From NCBI GenBank assembly GCA_022822575.1, contig JAJEBJ010000282.1, forward strand, positions 1 to 5,776: DNA of 5,776 nt, given 5' to 3'. This DNA comes from Alphaproteobacteria bacterium (GTDB taxonomy: Bacteria; Pseudomonadota; Alphaproteobacteria; SP197). The translations under genes were made by a program, and so were the position numbers. The notes below the pieces were generated by a model that did no database searches, was not told the origin of the DNA, and worked only from the letters and a program-made list of their open reading frames with translations. Within the stretch, counting starts at the first letter, position 1; each line of letters begins with the position of its first letter. Below are positions 5,603 through 5,776 of this stretch, in pieces.

Positions 5603-5776
5603 TGCTGTGCCTCCAGCTGTTGCCGCCAGGCGTCAAGTTCGTGAACGTACCACTGTGCGTTGTTCCGGATGTCGTCGATCTCGCCTGAACCGAGATCACG
5701 CAGCTTTCTTGCCGGAACCCCTCCCCACAACTCTCCACTCGGCACCACCTTTCCGGGCGCCACCAGGGCGCCGGCG
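5599..5776 (-). CDS. Gamma-carbonic-anhydrase-like / hexapeptide-repeat protein, C-terminal fragment
   Basis: Only the last 59 residues are in the window; the N-terminal part lies beyond the right edge. Seen: AGALVAPGKVVPSGELWGGVPARKLRDL, (written here as AGALVAPGKVVPSG then ELWGGVPARKLRDL) is the typical final left-handed beta-helix turn and exit of gamma-class carbonic anhydrase/YrdA/PaaY-like proteins. It is followed by a helical tail rich in Q, E and W (NNAQWYVHELDAWRQQLEAQ) that caps the trimer in this family. The zinc-ligand histidines would be upstream, so activity cannot be judged. The stop TGA (5601-5599) overlaps the SDR ATG. Hexapeptide acyltransferases are the alternative. Confidence 0.85.
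   Translation of the reverse strand, partial: AGALVAPGKVVPSGELWGGVPARKLRDLGSGEIDDIRNNAQWYVHELDAWRQQLEAQQ

Noticed and set aside
1..5776. Mobile elements, CRISPR arrays, tRNA or rRNA genes
   Set aside because: No transposase, regularly spaced direct repeats, cloverleaf-like sequence or rRNA signature was seen on either strand.

Overview
The window is a compact, GC-rich stretch of bacterial DNA with almost no non-coding space. High GC3, GTG/TTG starts and an FAD/GcvT-type methylamine dehydrogenase suggest a proteobacterium, most likely an alphaproteobacterium (inference from style; there is no rRNA or marker gene here). Six of the seven genes lie on the minus strand, so they are transcribed from right to left.

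Right part (about 4454-5776). On the minus strand, the last 59 codons of a left-handed beta-helix (gamma-carbonic-anhydrase-like) protein overlap by ATGA the start of a complete short-chain dehydrogenase/reductase. Facing it on the plus strand is a 116-aa RidA-family protein. The RidA and SDR stop codons are one base apart. RidA is divergent from the next minus-strand gene across 59 bp.

Middle part (1793-4453, minus strand). This is the most interesting region: a tight three-gene cassette. Gene 1 is a 460-aa protein with an N-terminal thioredoxin fold (CPTC, cis-Pro) fused to a large uncharacterised domain. Gene 2 is a 172-residue selenoprotein of the UGSC type. Its frame is broken by one in-frame UGA at codon 93, which sits exactly in a U-G-S-C-T-S-C motif and is followed at the right distance by a SECIS-like hairpin. 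Simple ORF calling splits or loses this gene. It begins at a TTG coupled to gene 1 by a TTGA overlap. Gene 3 is a metallo-beta-lactamase-fold protein in which every residue of the HxHxDH metal-binding motif appears to be replaced, so it looks like a pseudoenzyme.

Left part (1-1792, minus strand). After a 220-bp gap holding three short inverted repeats comes the first 524 codons of an FAD-dependent oxidoreductase/GcvT fusion of the sarcosine/dimethylglycine dehydrogenase group; the gene runs off the left edge.

Working model (inference): the thioredoxin-like protein and the Sec/Cys protein form a selenol-thiol redox pair, perhaps acting on a small molecule, with the MBL-fold protein as a non-catalytic partner. 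The amine dehydrogenase and RidA, which hydrolyses reactive imines/enamines, would fit an N-methylated amine substrate, but the sequence does not prove that link.
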